A stretch of DNA of 64,000 nt from CAYQEC01 sp964569015 (GCA_964569015.1 CAZMSN010000006.1:1-64000), one strand, 5' to 3'. Counted from the first letter of the stretch, positions 34,529-43,854 are shown. Translations and numbers: made by a program. The notes: generated by a model not told the origin, from the letters alone.

Positions 34529-35560
34529 GTGGCATACCGTATCGGCATCTTTGGTGCATCCGGCTACGCCGGTGGTGAGCTCGTTCGTGTCGTCGACGCC
34601 CATCCCGGCATGGATCTCGTCTACCTGGGCGCCCATAGCAGAGCCGGGTCGCTGCTTGGTGAGATCCATCCCCACCTGAGTGGCGGGGAACGCAGCGTCG
34701 GTTCCCTCGATCCGGACGCCGCCGGGAGCCTCGACCTCGTGTTCCTGGCTCTGCCACACGGCGCCTCGGCCGAGCCCGCGATGGCCTTGCTGGAACGGGG
34801 TGTCCGTGTGGCCGACCTCGGCAGCGACTTCCGGCTCGACTCGCCCGGCCGCTATGAGGAGGCCTACGGTGGAACGCACCCGTATCCAGAGCAGCTCGGG
34901 ATGTGGCCCTACGGGATTCCCGAGCTGTATCGTTCCGCGATCGCAGGATCGGATCGTGTCGCCGTGCCGGGCTGCTATCCGACGTCGGCGATCCTGGCCC
35001 TGGCGCCGCTGGCGGAGGCGGGCCTCATCGCCTCATCGGGGATCATCGTCGACGCCAAGTCGGGCGTGTCGGGGGCCGGTCGGGGCGTGAAGGCCGCCTT
35101 GATGTTCGGCGCGGTGGACGAAGGCGTGGTCGCCTACAACGTGCTCACCCACCGTCACCGTCCCGAGATCGAGCAGGTACTGGGAGCGGTCGCCGGGGGC
35201 CCGGTCGAGGTCGTCTTCACGCCGCACCTGGTCCCGATGCAACGGGGCATCCTCTCCACCTGCTACGCACCGGCCGCTGTCGGGGCGGACCAGGTCTCGG
35301 TGCGCAATGCTCTCGAGGCCGCCTACGCCGATAGCCCACTGGTGACGGTCGGCGACGGGCCGCCCACCACCCGCTGGGTCGTGGGGTCCGGCCGCTGCAT
35401 GCTCTCGTCCCACGTCGACGAGCGCACCGGTACCGTGATCGTCCTGTCGGCGATCGACAACCTGCTGAAGGGCGCCGCGAGCCAGGCGGTCCAGTGCGCC
35501 AACCTGATGCTGGGCCTGGGCGAGACCGACGGGCTCCCCACGGAAGGGTGGATGCCGTGA
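34529..35560 (+). CDS. argC: N-acetyl-gamma-glutamyl-phosphate reductase
   Basis: The 343-residue enzyme of the third step of arginine synthesis; it reduces N-acetylglutamyl phosphate with NADPH. It shows GIFGASGYAGGELVR (nucleotide binding) and VPGCYPTSAILAL, with the active-site Cys in GCYPT. The start GTG 34529 follows TCGGGAGC. It is the first gene of argC-argJ-argB-argR-argG and overlaps argJ by GTGA. Confidence 0.97.
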   Translation: MAYRIGIFGASGYAGGELVRVVDAHPGMDLVYLGAHSRAGSLLGEIHPHLSGGERSVGSLDPDAAGSLDLVFLALPHGASAEPAMALLERGVRVADLGSDFRLDSPGRYEEAYGGTHPYPEQLGMWPYGIPELYRSAIAGSDRVAVPGCYPTSAILALAPLAEAGLIASSGIIVDAKSGVSGAGRGVKAALMFGAVDEGVVAYNVLTHRHRPEIEQVLGAVAGGPVEVVFTPHLVPMQRGILSTCYAPAAVGADQVSVRNALEAAYADSPLVTVGDGPPTTRWVVGSGRCMLSSHVDERTGTVIVLSAIDNLLKGAASQAVQCANLMLGLGETDGLPTEGWMP

Positions 35561-36723
35561 GCGTGACGGGCCCCCGGGGATTTCGGGCCGCCGGGGTTCC
35601 CTGTGGCATCAAGAAGGGCGGCGCTCTCGATCTTGGTCTCGTTGCCGCCGGGGAGTCGGTGCCCGCGGCCGCGGTGTTCACCGTCAACCGGGCGGCGGCG
35701 GCACCGGTGCGGCTGAGCAGAGAGCATCTCGCCGCGAGACGCGGTGTCCGAGCCGTGCTCCTCAATTCGGGGTGCGCCAACGCCGGCACCGGAGCGGCCG
35801 GGGCTGCTGCCGCTCGAGCGTCGGCCGCAGCCGTGGCGAGTCATCTGGACGCCGTGGCGAAGGAAGTCCTCGTGGCTTCGACCGGCACGATCGGGCCGCA
35901 GCTCCCCATCGATCTCGTTCTCGAAGGCATCAGCCGCGCCGTCTCGGAGCTGTCGGACACCGCCGCCGACGGTCGAGACGCCGCCGAGGCCATCATGACG
36001 ACGGATACCGTGCCCAAGGAATCCTTGGTGACGGCGCCTGAGGGGTACCGCGTCGGCGGGATGGCGAAAGGTGCCGGGATGGTGCGACCCGACATGGCGA
36101 CGATGCTCGCCCTGCTCACGACCGACGCGGTGACAACGGCGCCGGATCTCGATCGCGCCTTGCGTGCCGCCGTCGACGAATCGTTCCATTCGCTCAACAT
36201 CGACGGCTGTTCTTCCACCAACGACACCGTGATCGTGCTGGCATCGGGGGCATCGGGGGTGACACCGTCCCGCGATGGCCTCACCGAGTCGCTGACGGCG
36301 GTTGCGGCCGACCTGGCGAGACAGCTCGCCGCCGACGCCGAGGGTGCCGGGAGGGTGGTCACCATCGAGGTCTTGGGCGCCGCCGACGCGGACACGGCAC
36401 GGCACGCCGGCCGCGCCATGGCCGACTCTGGGCTGGTGCGCTCCTCCTTCTTCGGAGGTGACCCGAACTGGGGACGGCTGCTCGGCGCACTCGGGGCTTC
36501 CGGCATCGGCTTCGACCCCGACAAGATGTCCGTGGCATACGAGGGCATCGTCGTCGCCGCCGGGGGCGTGGCCGTGCCCCACGACCCGGTGGCGGTGCTC
36601 AATCGCCTGGCGGAGGGGGACTTCACGGTGATGGTGTCGATCGGTGACGGGCCGGGCGCCGCCCGGGTGCTGACGACGGACCTCACTCCGGAATACGTCC
36701 GATTCAACGGGGAGCGCTCCTGA
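35557..36723 (+). CDS. argJ: bifunctional ornithine acetyltransferase / N-acetylglutamate synthase
   Basis: 388 residues. ArgJ recycles the acetyl group from N-acetylornithine to glutamate, making a cyclic pathway, and in many bacteria also makes acetylglutamate from acetyl-CoA. The autocleavage site lies in KGAGMVRPDMATML: cleavage before Thr182 frees the nucleophile and gives alpha and beta chains. The start GTG 35557 overlaps the argC stop and has GGAAGG 9 bases upstream; GTG 35548 is another option. The stop overlaps argB (TGATG). Confidence 0.96.
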   Translation: MSVTGPRGFRAAGVPCGIKKGGALDLGLVAAGESVPAAAVFTVNRAAAAPVRLSREHLAARRGVRAVLLNSGCANAGTGAAGAAAARASAAAVASHLDAVAKEVLVASTGTIGPQLPIDLVLEGISRAVSELSDTAADGRDAAEAIMTTDTVPKESLVTAPEGYRVGGMAKGAGMVRPDMATMLALLTTDAVTTAPDLDRALRAAVDESFHSLNIDGCSSTNDTVIVLASGASGVTPSRDGLTESLTAVAADLARQLAADAEGAGRVVTIEVLGAADADTARHAGRAMADSGLVRSSFFGGDPNWGRLLGALGASGIGFDPDKMSVAYEGIVVAAGGVAVPHDPVAVLNRLAEGDFTVMVSIGDGPGAARVLTTDLTPEYVRFNGERS

Positions 36724-37628
36724 TGGCCATGGGACACGGAACACCACATGCTGCGAAGCCGAGGATCGCCAAGACGATGGGAAAGGCGCGAATCTTCTCG
36801 GAAGCGATGCCGTTCATCAAGGCGTTTCGCGACACGACGGTGGTGATCAAGTACGGCGGGTCGGCGATGGTCGACCAAGACCTGCGTAGCACCTTCGCCG
36901 ACGACGTTGCCATGCTGCACTATGTGGGCATCAGGCCGGTGATTGTGCACGGGGGCGGGCCGCACATCTCACGGGCGATGGGCCAGAGGGGGATCGAGCC
37001 ACAGTGGGTGGATGGTCTGCGCATCACCGACGCCGAGACGATCCGGGTGGTGCAGAGCACGCTGGCCGGTGAGATCAATCCCGACATCGTGCGGCTGGTG
37101 AACGCCCACGGCGCGGTGGCGACCGGCGTCAACGGACTCGATGCCAACCTGTTCATTGCCTGTCCCAAGGATGAGAGGCTCGGCTTCGTCGGCGAGATCA
37201 CCTCGGTCAATCCAGGCCTGATCATCAGCCTGCAGGAGCAGGGCTACGTTCCGGTGGTGGCGCCACTGGCCCGGGGCGAGGACGGGCAGGTCTACAACCT
37301 CAACGCCGACACCGCGGCCGGAGCCCTCGCCGGCGCGCTCGGTGCCGCCAAGCTCGTCTACCTCACCGACGTCGAGGGGCTCTACCGCGACCTCGGCGAC
37401 GAGAGCTCGCTCATCGCTCGCATCGTCGTTCCCGATCTCGAGAAGCTGATCGCCTCGGGCTCGGTGTCCTCGGGGATGCTTCCCAAGCTCGCGTCGTGCA
37501 TGGGGGCGGCGCGGGGAGGCGTCGCTCGGTGTCACATCCTCGATGGCCGCATGCAGCATGCCTTGCTGCTGGAGATCTTCACGCCCGAGGGAATCGGGAC
37601 CATGATCACCATGGAGCCCGTGCCGTGA
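36723..37628 (+). CDS. argB: acetylglutamate kinase
   Basis: 301 residues of the amino-acid kinase fold: VVIKYGGSAMVD near the N-terminus, VHGGGPHISRAM (substrate and ATP binding) and YLTDVEGLYRD near residue 220. The N-terminal extension of about 25 residues (AKTMGKARIFSEAMPFIKAF) is the helix that makes arginine-sensitive hexameric enzymes in other bacteria, so feedback inhibition by arginine is likely. It overlaps argJ by one base and argR by four. Confidence 0.96.
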   Translation: MAMGHGTPHAAKPRIAKTMGKARIFSEAMPFIKAFRDTTVVIKYGGSAMVDQDLRSTFADDVAMLHYVGIRPVIVHGGGPHISRAMGQRGIEPQWVDGLRITDAETIRVVQSTLAGEINPDIVRLVNAHGAVATGVNGLDANLFIACPKDERLGFVGEITSVNPGLIISLQEQGYVPVVAPLARGEDGQVYNLNADTAAGALAGALGAAKLVYLTDVEGLYRDLGDESSLIARIVVPDLEKLIASGSVSSGMLPKLASCMGAARGGVARCHILDGRMQHALLLEIFTPEGIGTMITMEPVP

Positions 37629-38095
37629 GCCCGCTCACTGCCACCCGGAGGCGTCTGCTGCGCCGATTCCTCGCCGAGAGGATGGTGACCAGCCAGCGAC
37701 AGCTCGTTGCGATGCTGGCAAAGGAGGGCCATCCCGTGACGCAGGCCACGGTGTCGCGTGACCTCGACGTGATCGGGGCCGTCAAAGTGCCCGGGAGGGA
37801 TGCCGGGCCTCACTATGAGATTCCGACTGACCCTGCCGTTGTGACGGAGGCCGAGCGCACCCTGAGCCGGTCGCTCTCCGAGTTCGTCGAGTCGATCAGC
37901 GTTTCGCTGAACACGGTGGTCGTGCACACGCCGCCGGGGGCGGCGCACCTGGTTGCAGGCTCGATCGATCGCGCCGAGGTCGAGGGGGTCCTCGGGACTG
38001 TGGCCGGCGACGACACCTTGGTGGTGGTGGCGGACGAGGGCATCGGCGGGGCGGCGCTGGCGGAAGAGCTCGAACGAATAGGAGCCGGAGGATGA
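37625..38095 (+). CDS. argR: arginine repressor ArgR
   Basis: 156 residues. An N-terminal winged helix-turn-helix (RMVTSQRQLVAMLAKEGH, TQATVSRDLDVIGAVKV), then the C-terminal hexamerisation and arginine-binding domain (HTPPGAAHLVAGSIDRAE, GTVAGDDTLVVVA). It senses arginine and should repress the operon from a site near argC. The start GTG 37625 overlaps the argB stop; the end overlaps the argG start (ATGA). Confidence 0.95.
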   Translation: MSPLTATRRRLLRRFLAERMVTSQRQLVAMLAKEGHPVTQATVSRDLDVIGAVKVPGRDAGPHYEIPTDPAVVTEAERTLSRSLSEFVESISVSLNTVVVHTPPGAAHLVAGSIDRAEVEGVLGTVAGDDTLVVVADEGIGGAALAEELERIGAGG

Positions 38096-39306
38096 GTGAC
38101 ATTCACAAGGTCGTGCTGGCGTACAGCGGCGGCCTCGACACCTCGGTGATCCTCAAATGGATCATGGAGGAGTATGGGGCCGAGGTGGTCGCCTACACCG
38201 CCGACGTGGGCCAGGGCGACGAGGTCGAGGAAGCTCGCGTCAAGGCGCTCGCCACCGGCGCCGTCGAAGCCATCGCCGAGGATCTGCGTGCGGAGTTCGT
38301 GCGGGATTTCGTCTTTCCCGCAGTGCGCTCCAACGCCATCTACGAGGGCTACTACCTGCTGGGGACCTCGCTGGCTCGGCCCGTCATCGGCAAGGGACTG
38401 GTACGTGCCGCCGAGGCGACCGGCGCCGACGCCATCGCCCACGGAGCCACCGGCAAGGGCAACGACCAGGTCCGTTTCGAATTGGCGGCCTATGGCCTCA
38501 AGCCGGACATCAAGGTGATTGCCCCGTGGCGGGAATGGGATCTCAGAGGCCGTAGTGACCTCATGGCCTACGCCGAGAGGCACGGGATCCCGATCCCGGT
38601 GACGGCGGCCAAGCCCTACTCGACCGACGCCAACCTGCTGCACATCTCCTACGAGGGTGGGATTCTCGAGGACCCGTGGGCGGCACCCCCGGCGGACATG
38701 TTCGCCATGACGGTGAACCCGGAGGATGCCCCCGACGAGCCGGAGATAGTCACTGTGGGCTTCCACGAAGGGTCGCCCGTGACGGTGAATGGCGACGAGC
38801 TGGCGCCGGTCGAGCTGCTGTCGACGCTGAACACACTGGGAGGTCGCCACGGAGTGGGACGGGTCGACATCGTGGAGAACCGATTCGTCGGCATGAAGAG
38901 CCGCGGCGTGTACGAGACCCCCGGGGGCACGATCCTCTACCACGCGCACCGGGCGGTGGAGTCCCTCACGCTCGACAGGGAGGTCGCCCATCTGAGGGAC
39001 GAGCTGGTGTCGCGCTACGCCGAGATGGTGTACAACGGCTTCTGGTTCTCTCCGGAGCGGGAGGCGCTGCAGGCGTTCATGGACGACGTGCAGAAACGGG
39101 TCAACGGCGAGGCGCGACTCAAGCTCTACAAGGGTCAGGCGATCGTCGAGGGCCGGCGCTCCGACAGCGACGCCCTCTATGACGAGGCCGTTGCCACCTT
39201 CGAGGCGGACGACGTCTACAACCAGAACGATGCGACCGGCTTCATCCGCCTCCAGTCTCTCAGGCTGCGCACCTTCGCCGAGAAGCGGATGGGTGAGGGC
39301 GAATGA
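38092..39306 (+). CDS. argG: argininosuccinate synthase
   Basis: A 404-residue type I ArgG. The ATP pyrophosphatase loop is AYSGGLDTSV near residue 10, and GATGKGNDQVRFE is the citrulline/aspartate-binding segment. It joins citrulline and aspartate using ATP. Translation is coupled to argR by a four-base overlap. The usual close link to argH is broken here by 151 bases that hold a tandem repeat. Confidence 0.97.
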   Translation: MSDIHKVVLAYSGGLDTSVILKWIMEEYGAEVVAYTADVGQGDEVEEARVKALATGAVEAIAEDLRAEFVRDFVFPAVRSNAIYEGYYLLGTSLARPVIGKGLVRAAEATGADAIAHGATGKGNDQVRFELAAYGLKPDIKVIAPWREWDLRGRSDLMAYAERHGIPIPVTAAKPYSTDANLLHISYEGGILEDPWAAPPADMFAMTVNPEDAPDEPEIVTVGFHEGSPVTVNGDELAPVELLSTLNTLGGRHGVGRVDIVENRFVGMKSRGVYETPGGTILYHAHRAVESLTLDREVAHLRDELVSRYAEMVYNGFWFSPEREALQAFMDDVQKRVNGEARLKLYKGQAIVEGRRSDSDALYDEAVATFEADDVYNQNDATGFIRLQSLRLRTFAEKRMGEGE

Positions 39307-39358
39307 ACCAGCCACTCGACTGCGAACCGTGGGCTGTGGATCCCGCCCCCACCTGCTC

Positions 39359-39427
39359 CCAACCCAGGGTTGGGGTGTACGGTTTTCGTGAATACCAACC
39401 CAGGGTTGGGGTGTACGGTTTTCGTGA
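39359..39427 (+). repeat. perfect 33-bp tandem repeat between argG and argH
   Basis: Two identical 33-base copies at 39359-39391 and 39395-39427, three bases apart (period 36). Each starts with the near-perfect palindrome CCAACCCAGGGTTGG (7-base arms around one A), followed by GGTGTACGGTTTTCGTGA. An 8-base inverted repeat (GTGGGCTG at 39329-39336 and CAGCCCAC at 39432-39439) flanks the pair. It ends 30 bases before the argH start, overlapping where a promoter or operator would lie. Confidence 0.9.
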
Positions 39428-39457
39428 TTGCCAGCCCACAGTTCAGGAGGCGGCACC

Positions 39458-40813
39458 GTGACGCTTTGGGGAGGCCGCTTCAGCGAGGGACCGGACGAGG
39501 CGCTGTGGAGGTTCACCGTGGACACCGCCGACCACCGGCTACTCGCCGACGACGTCGAGGGATCATTGGCTCACGTCGCCATGCTCGGTGAGGTCGGCCT
39601 GCTCTCGGCCGGCGAGGTGGCCAGCATCAGCGGGGGCCTCGAGGCAATCCTCGCCGAGGCGCAGGCCGGCGAGTTCGTGTGGCGTGACGGGGACGAGGAC
39701 GTACACACGGCCGTGGAGCGGCGCCTCGGTGAGCTGATCGGAGAAGGCGCCGGCAAGCTCCACACGGGGAGATCGCGCAACGATCAGGTGTGTCTCGACC
39801 TGCGGCTCTACCTGCGCCGCGCGGCCGGGGATCGCATTCGGCAACTCGGGGCCGCCGTCGAGGTCCTTGCCGGAGTCGCCGAGGAGGTGGGAGAGACGGT
39901 GGTCCCGTCGTACACGCATCTCCAGCAGGCGCAGGCGGTGCCGTTGGCACATCACCTGCTTGCCTATGCCTGGATGCTCCTGCGTGACAGGGAGCGGTTC
40001 GTCGACCTCGAGCCGCGGCTCGATGTGTCGCCGCTCGGCGCCGGCGCTTCCGGAGGGAGCCGCTTGCCTCTCGATCCGGCTTTCGTTGCCGCTGCGCTCG
40101 GGTTTCGTGCGGTCTTCGACAACTCTCTCGACGCCGTGGCCGCCCGCGATTTTGTGAGTGAGTATGTCTTCTGTTGCGCCCAGACGATGGTGCACCTCTC
40201 CCGTCTCGCCGAGGAGCTCGTGCTGTGGAGCACCGAGGAGTTCGCCTGGGCGACGTTCTCGGACCGCTACACGACGGGGTCGTCGGCCCTCCCTCAGAAG
40301 AAGAATCCCGACATTGCCGAGCTCGCCCGCGGCAAGGCGGCGACCGTGATTGGCGACCTCGGCGGGATCTTGGCGCTCCAGAAGGGTCTTCCCCTCTCCT
40401 ACAACCGGGATTTGCAGGAGGACAAGCGTGCGGTGTTCCACGCCGACGACTCTCTCGCGCTGGCGTTGGCGGCGATGACCGGGATGGTGGAATCAACGGA
40501 ATTTCATCCGCCTGTCCCCTCAGCCACCGTGAGTGTTCTCGACCTCGCCGAGGTGCTGGTGGAGCGAGGGGTGCCGTTCCGGGAGGCGCACCGGGCCGTG
40601 GGCCGGCTCGTGGCGGGCGTCACCGCTTCAGGACGGAGCCTCGCCGAGACCACTGCCGGTGACTTGGAGGCGGCCCATACCCAGCTCGTGCCGGCGGATC
40701 TGGATCTCCTCGATCCGGCAGCGTCGGTGGCAGCCCGGATCACGCCCGGCGGGGGGTCGCATGCGTCGGTGCAGGCGCAACTCGAGCGTATCCGGGCGAG
40801 GCTCGCCCAATAG
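39458..40813 (+). CDS. argH: argininosuccinate lyase
   Basis: A 451-residue lyase of the fumarase/aspartase superfamily that releases arginine and fumarate. It starts VTLWGGRFSEGPDE; further motifs are GKLHTGRSRNDQV and the signature GSSALPQKKNPD (family consensus GSSxMPQKxNP). The start GTG 39458 has CAGGAGG upstream. It ends the cluster; argD and argF are not here. Confidence 0.96.
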   Translation: MTLWGGRFSEGPDEALWRFTVDTADHRLLADDVEGSLAHVAMLGEVGLLSAGEVASISGGLEAILAEAQAGEFVWRDGDEDVHTAVERRLGELIGEGAGKLHTGRSRNDQVCLDLRLYLRRAAGDRIRQLGAAVEVLAGVAEEVGETVVPSYTHLQQAQAVPLAHHLLAYAWMLLRDRERFVDLEPRLDVSPLGAGASGGSRLPLDPAFVAAALGFRAVFDNSLDAVAARDFVSEYVFCCAQTMVHLSRLAEELVLWSTEEFAWATFSDRYTTGSSALPQKKNPDIAELARGKAATVIGDLGGILALQKGLPLSYNRDLQEDKRAVFHADDSLALALAAMTGMVESTEFHPPVPSATVSVLDLAEVLVERGVPFREAHRAVGRLVAGVTASGRSLAETTAGDLEAAHTQLVPADLDLLDPAASVAARITPGGGSHASVQAQLERIRARLAQ

Positions 40814-40820
40814 TCCGGGG

Positions 40821-41906
40821 TCAATCGCCGAGAGGGCTCACTGCCGGCACGGATTCCCTCCACCACGATCGTTTGTGCCGCCAGAGGAGATAGGCGGCCG
40901 CCCCGAGGGGGACGGGGAGGACGAAGGTGATGAAGCGGAACACGAGCACCGCTGCCACGATGTGGGTACGCACTGCGGCGTCGACCCCGATCGACAGGGC
41001 AGCCGCGTAGCCGAGTTCGGCCACGCCGAGGCCGCCCGGGGTGATCGGAAGCGCCGAGATGAGTCGCGCAAACGCAAACGCCGCCAGCACGCGCACCCAG
41101 CTCACGTCGGCCCTGGCGACGCCGACGTGACGGAGGGCCACCAGGAGCACCAGGTACAAGGAGAGGTGGCTCGTGAGGGTGGCCACGGTGAGGCCCAACC
41201 AGCGGTCCTTCAGCAGTGCCCGGCTGTCGGTGCGAAATCGCTGTGCCGCCTCGCCCCACTTCGTGACCAGGGGCCTGTGGACGACGGCACGAAGCGACGA
41301 TGCGGTCCGTCCGAGGCCCTCGCCGATGCGGTGCGCCAGCTGATCGGATCGGAGCACGAGGCCGAAGACGGCGACTGCTGTGATCAGCATCGCCATGCCG
41401 GCGAGAGCGGCGGTCATCAGGGCCGGGCTCACGTCGCCGGCGATTGCGAGAAGACCGAGCGCCACGACTGGCATCGCCAGCTTGACGAAGTTGTTCCAGA
41501 TGCCCGAGACGAGCGTCGAGAGGGCAAAAGCTCGAAACCCGAAGCCCCAGGACGAGTACATCGCGTAGGTGACGCCGGCACCGAGCGCCCCGCCCCCCGG
41601 CAGCGTGTTGGCGATGGCGGTCGACGCCTGATTCGCTACCGCTGCCTGGCCGAGTGTCAACCCGGGCAACACGGCGACGAGGACGAACCAGTAAGCCGCG
41701 AGGTTGAAGATCCCGACCGCGGCGAGAATCACCGACTCGAGCGGGGTCATGTCGCGGATGGTCGCCCAGACGTCCGAATAGGAAGCAAGCCGGGGGAGCA
41801 CGCCGACGAAGATGGCGCCGACAACGGCCAGCGACAGAGACCCCTGCAGCACGCGCCGGAGGCCTGAGGGCGGCCCGGACCACTGGTCTCCCGTGCCGTT
41901 TCTCAC
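40821..41906 (-). CDS. YbhN/UPF0104 (flippase-like) membrane protein
   Basis: A 361-residue protein with about eight hydrophobic segments of the lysylphosphatidylglycerol-synthase transmembrane family. Typical stretches are ANTLPGGGALGAGVTYAMY and LISALPITPGGLGVAELGY. Members without a synthetase domain, like this one, are thought to move or protect lipids, but the function is not known here. It starts at GTG 41906 and is divergent from a PAP2 phosphatase 57 bases away, which suggests lipid metabolism. Confidence 0.85.
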   Translation of the reverse strand: MRNGTGDQWSGPPSGLRRVLQGSLSLAVVGAIFVGVLPRLASYSDVWATIRDMTPLESVILAAVGIFNLAAYWFVLVAVLPGLTLGQAAVANQASTAIANTLPGGGALGAGVTYAMYSSWGFGFRAFALSTLVSGIWNNFVKLAMPVVALGLLAIAGDVSPALMTAALAGMAMLITAVAVFGLVLRSDQLAHRIGEGLGRTASSLRAVVHRPLVTKWGEAAQRFRTDSRALLKDRWLGLTVATLTSHLSLYLVLLVALRHVGVARADVSWVRVLAAFAFARLISALPITPGGLGVAELGYAAALSIGVDAAVRTHIVAAVLVFRFITFVLPVPLGAAAYLLWRHKRSWWRESVPAVSPLGD

Positions 41907-41963
41907 CGGTCTCCCGATCTCGAGAGGCGAGTTCTCAACGCCTCCTCGTATGCTGGCGATTCT

Positions 41964-42761
41964 ATGCGGGACCGACCGTCTCCCGCCGATGGCGGTCGCG
42001 GGGGAGGAGGCGGACCTCGAGTGGAGGGATCAATCGTGCAACGGCAGGAGGGCAGCGACGCGGGCCATGACCCGCCGGTGTCGTTGCGCGCCGGCACCGC
42101 GGCCGCCGTTGCCCTCGGTGTCGTGGCCGGGGCGCTCCTGGTGGCGATGGCGTCGCGCCCAACACGCGAGGCACTGGAAGGCATCGATGAGGCGTGGCTC
42201 CGCTGGATGATCCAGGCGCGGTGGGCGTCCGTCGTCGCGGTATCCCGTGTCTTCAACGTCGTCGGGAGCGGCCTCGTGCTGTGGCCGATTCGCGTCGCGG
42301 TAGCCGGTTGGCTCGGTCTACGGCAGCGGTGGCAGGGACTCGCCGTCTGGGTGGCCGCCACGGTGACGTCCGAGGTCGCCGTTGTTGTGCTCAAGGCGCT
42401 CTACGGGCGTGAGCGGCCGCCGGATTCCCTGGTCGCCACCCACGGCTTCGCATTTCCTTCCGGGCACACGACCGCTATCACCGTCGTGGTGGTGGGCCTG
42501 GTGATCGTTCTTCTGCCGCCGGGACGAGGGCGCCTCGTCGGGGGCGTCGGTGCGGCTGCCATGGCGGCGTGCATGGGCTTGAGCAGGACCGTGCTGGCGG
42601 CGCACTGGCTCTCCGATGCCTACACCGGGGCAATCCTCGGTGCCGCGATGACGCTCGGTGCCGCGGCCGCCGTCCAATCCTGGTGGATGCGCCGCGTCGT
42701 GCCCTCTACGGCGGTGGAGCGGGCGCCGCGTGAACGCGGGCACTGGTCCGCCGAGGAGTGA
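41964..42761 (+). CDS. PAP2-family membrane phosphatase
   Basis: Up to 265 residues, with about six membrane segments after a glycine-rich, polar start. The three PAP2 motifs are present: KALYGRERP (motif 1), PSGHT (motif 2) and SRTVLAAHWLSD (motif 3), with the catalytic His residues. Such enzymes dephosphorylate lipid phosphates, including undecaprenyl diphosphate. The start is uncertain: ATG 41964 is the most upstream, and the first 40 residues may not be translated. Confidence 0.87.
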   Translation: MRDRPSPADGGRGGGGGPRVEGSIVQRQEGSDAGHDPPVSLRAGTAAAVALGVVAGALLVAMASRPTREALEGIDEAWLRWMIQARWASVVAVSRVFNVVGSGLVLWPIRVAVAGWLGLRQRWQGLAVWVAATVTSEVAVVVLKALYGRERPPDSLVATHGFAFPSGHTTAITVVVVGLVIVLLPPGRGRLVGGVGAAAMAACMGLSRTVLAAHWLSDAYTGAILGAAMTLGAAAAVQSWWMRRVVPSTAVERAPRERGHWSAEE

Positions 42762-42876
42762 ACGCGGTCGGCGACCGGTCGGGATCGAGCGCACTCGTTC
42801 CATGGCTCACGTGGTGGCCGAATGATGGCGGCTGTTTCGGAACTCGACATCAGAGGTCGCGCCGGGCAGGGAGAGC

Positions 42877-43266
42877 TCAGTGCTCGTCTTGACCCGCCAT
42901 CAATCCGGTCCTTTCGATGCGCGCCCGGTAGGCGGCGACGGCGCGCTCGGCGACCTGGTCGGGAGGTTCGTTGGTTTGCTCATCGTGGCGGACCGGCCAG
43001 AGCCAGAGGTCGGGCCGAATACGGACTGAGCCGGTCCGTTGCGACCCGGGGCGGTTGAGCGCCACGAACATGAGCACCAGAAGGCCGATCATGAAGAAGA
43101 CCGCTACGAGGATGGCGCGGGCGAACGGGTCCCCGTGCCAGATCTGGATCGTCTCACCGCCGATTGGCTCCGGGAGCTGGAAGGCGCGGAACAGGTAGAT
43201 GAAGATGCAGATGCTGGTGTAGAGCAGGAACCCGATCAGGGTCAGCAGCCCGAGCATCCGTTTCAT
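42877..43266 (-). CDS. small two-span membrane protein, hypothetical
   Basis: 129 residues: hydrophobic segments at about 5-28 and 48-70, then a charged cytoplasmic tail (PDLWLWPVRHDEQTNEPPDQVAERAVAAYRAR is its general character, rich in Arg, Glu and Pro). The first codon overlaps the stop of the upstream gene at 43263, so the two are linked. No family is recognised. Confidence 0.65.
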   Translation of the reverse strand: MKRMLGLLTLIGFLLYTSICIFIYLFRAFQLPEPIGGETIQIWHGDPFARAILVAVFFMIGLLVLMFVALNRPGSQRTGSVRIRPDLWLWPVRHDEQTNEPPDQVAERAVAAYRARIERTGLMAGQDEH

Positions 43267-43854
43267 GTCAGCTCCTCTTCGATCGGGATCGGCTTGAAGG
43301 CGGCATCATGATCGGCAGGTGACGGGATCACCAGCCCTCCAAACAACGTGGAGGCAACCAGCCGCTGCAGGGGCGATGGTGAGTGACGGTGCAGTACTGC
43401 GAGCGCGAGGCACACCACTCCCGTCAGGAAGAACTCGATGCCGATCACCAGTCCGGTGCCGCTCGCCCAGGGACTCCGATAGAACAGCCCGAGGGGGTCG
43501 TTGTAGGCCGCCCATCCCGCTCTGACGGCGAGGCTTCCTGCGATGGCACAGACGACGGTGGCCAAGGCGTAGGTGCTACGTCGGCGGTAGTCACGCTCGA
43601 GGTACCACGGGGGNNNNNNNNNNNNNNNNNNNNNNNNNNNNNNNNNNNNNNNNNNNNNNNNNNNNNNNNNNNNNNNNNNNNNNNNNNNNNNNNNNNNNNN
43701 NNNNNNNNNNNNNACCACGGGGGATCCCGCGCCACATGGCGACGGGCACAAATGCCACCACCGCGAGCAGCGTCCAGCAGCGTGCCCACCGGCGCGCCAC
43801 ATCTTGGACGTGGTCGGTGATGGCGACGGCATGCAGGCGATCCGCCGCGCGCAC
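43263..43854 (-). CDS. membrane protein, hypothetical, interrupted by assembly gap
   Basis: The C-terminal part (43263 to about 43613) has three hydrophobic segments (YALATVVCAIAGSLAVRAGW, LVIGIEFFLTGVVCLALAVL and a weaker one). The N-terminal part (43714-43854, start GTG) ends with a hydrophobic helix LLAVVAFVPVAMW. The two sides are in different frames if the identical 10-base ends at the gap are merged, so some sequence is missing or wrong. The gene overlaps 42877. I cannot name a family. Confidence 0.5.
43614..43713. other. assembly gap, 100 N
   Basis: Exactly 100 N, a placeholder length. The ten bases on both sides are the same (ACCACGGGGG at 43604-43613 and 43714-43723), so the contig ends may overlap or a short repeat may have stopped the assembly. 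Confidence 0.97.

Noticed and set aside
39359..39427. CRISPR array or insertion element at the argG-argH repeat
   Set aside because: There are only two units with a three-base spacer, no cas gene and no transposase. It is a tandem duplication or operator pair.
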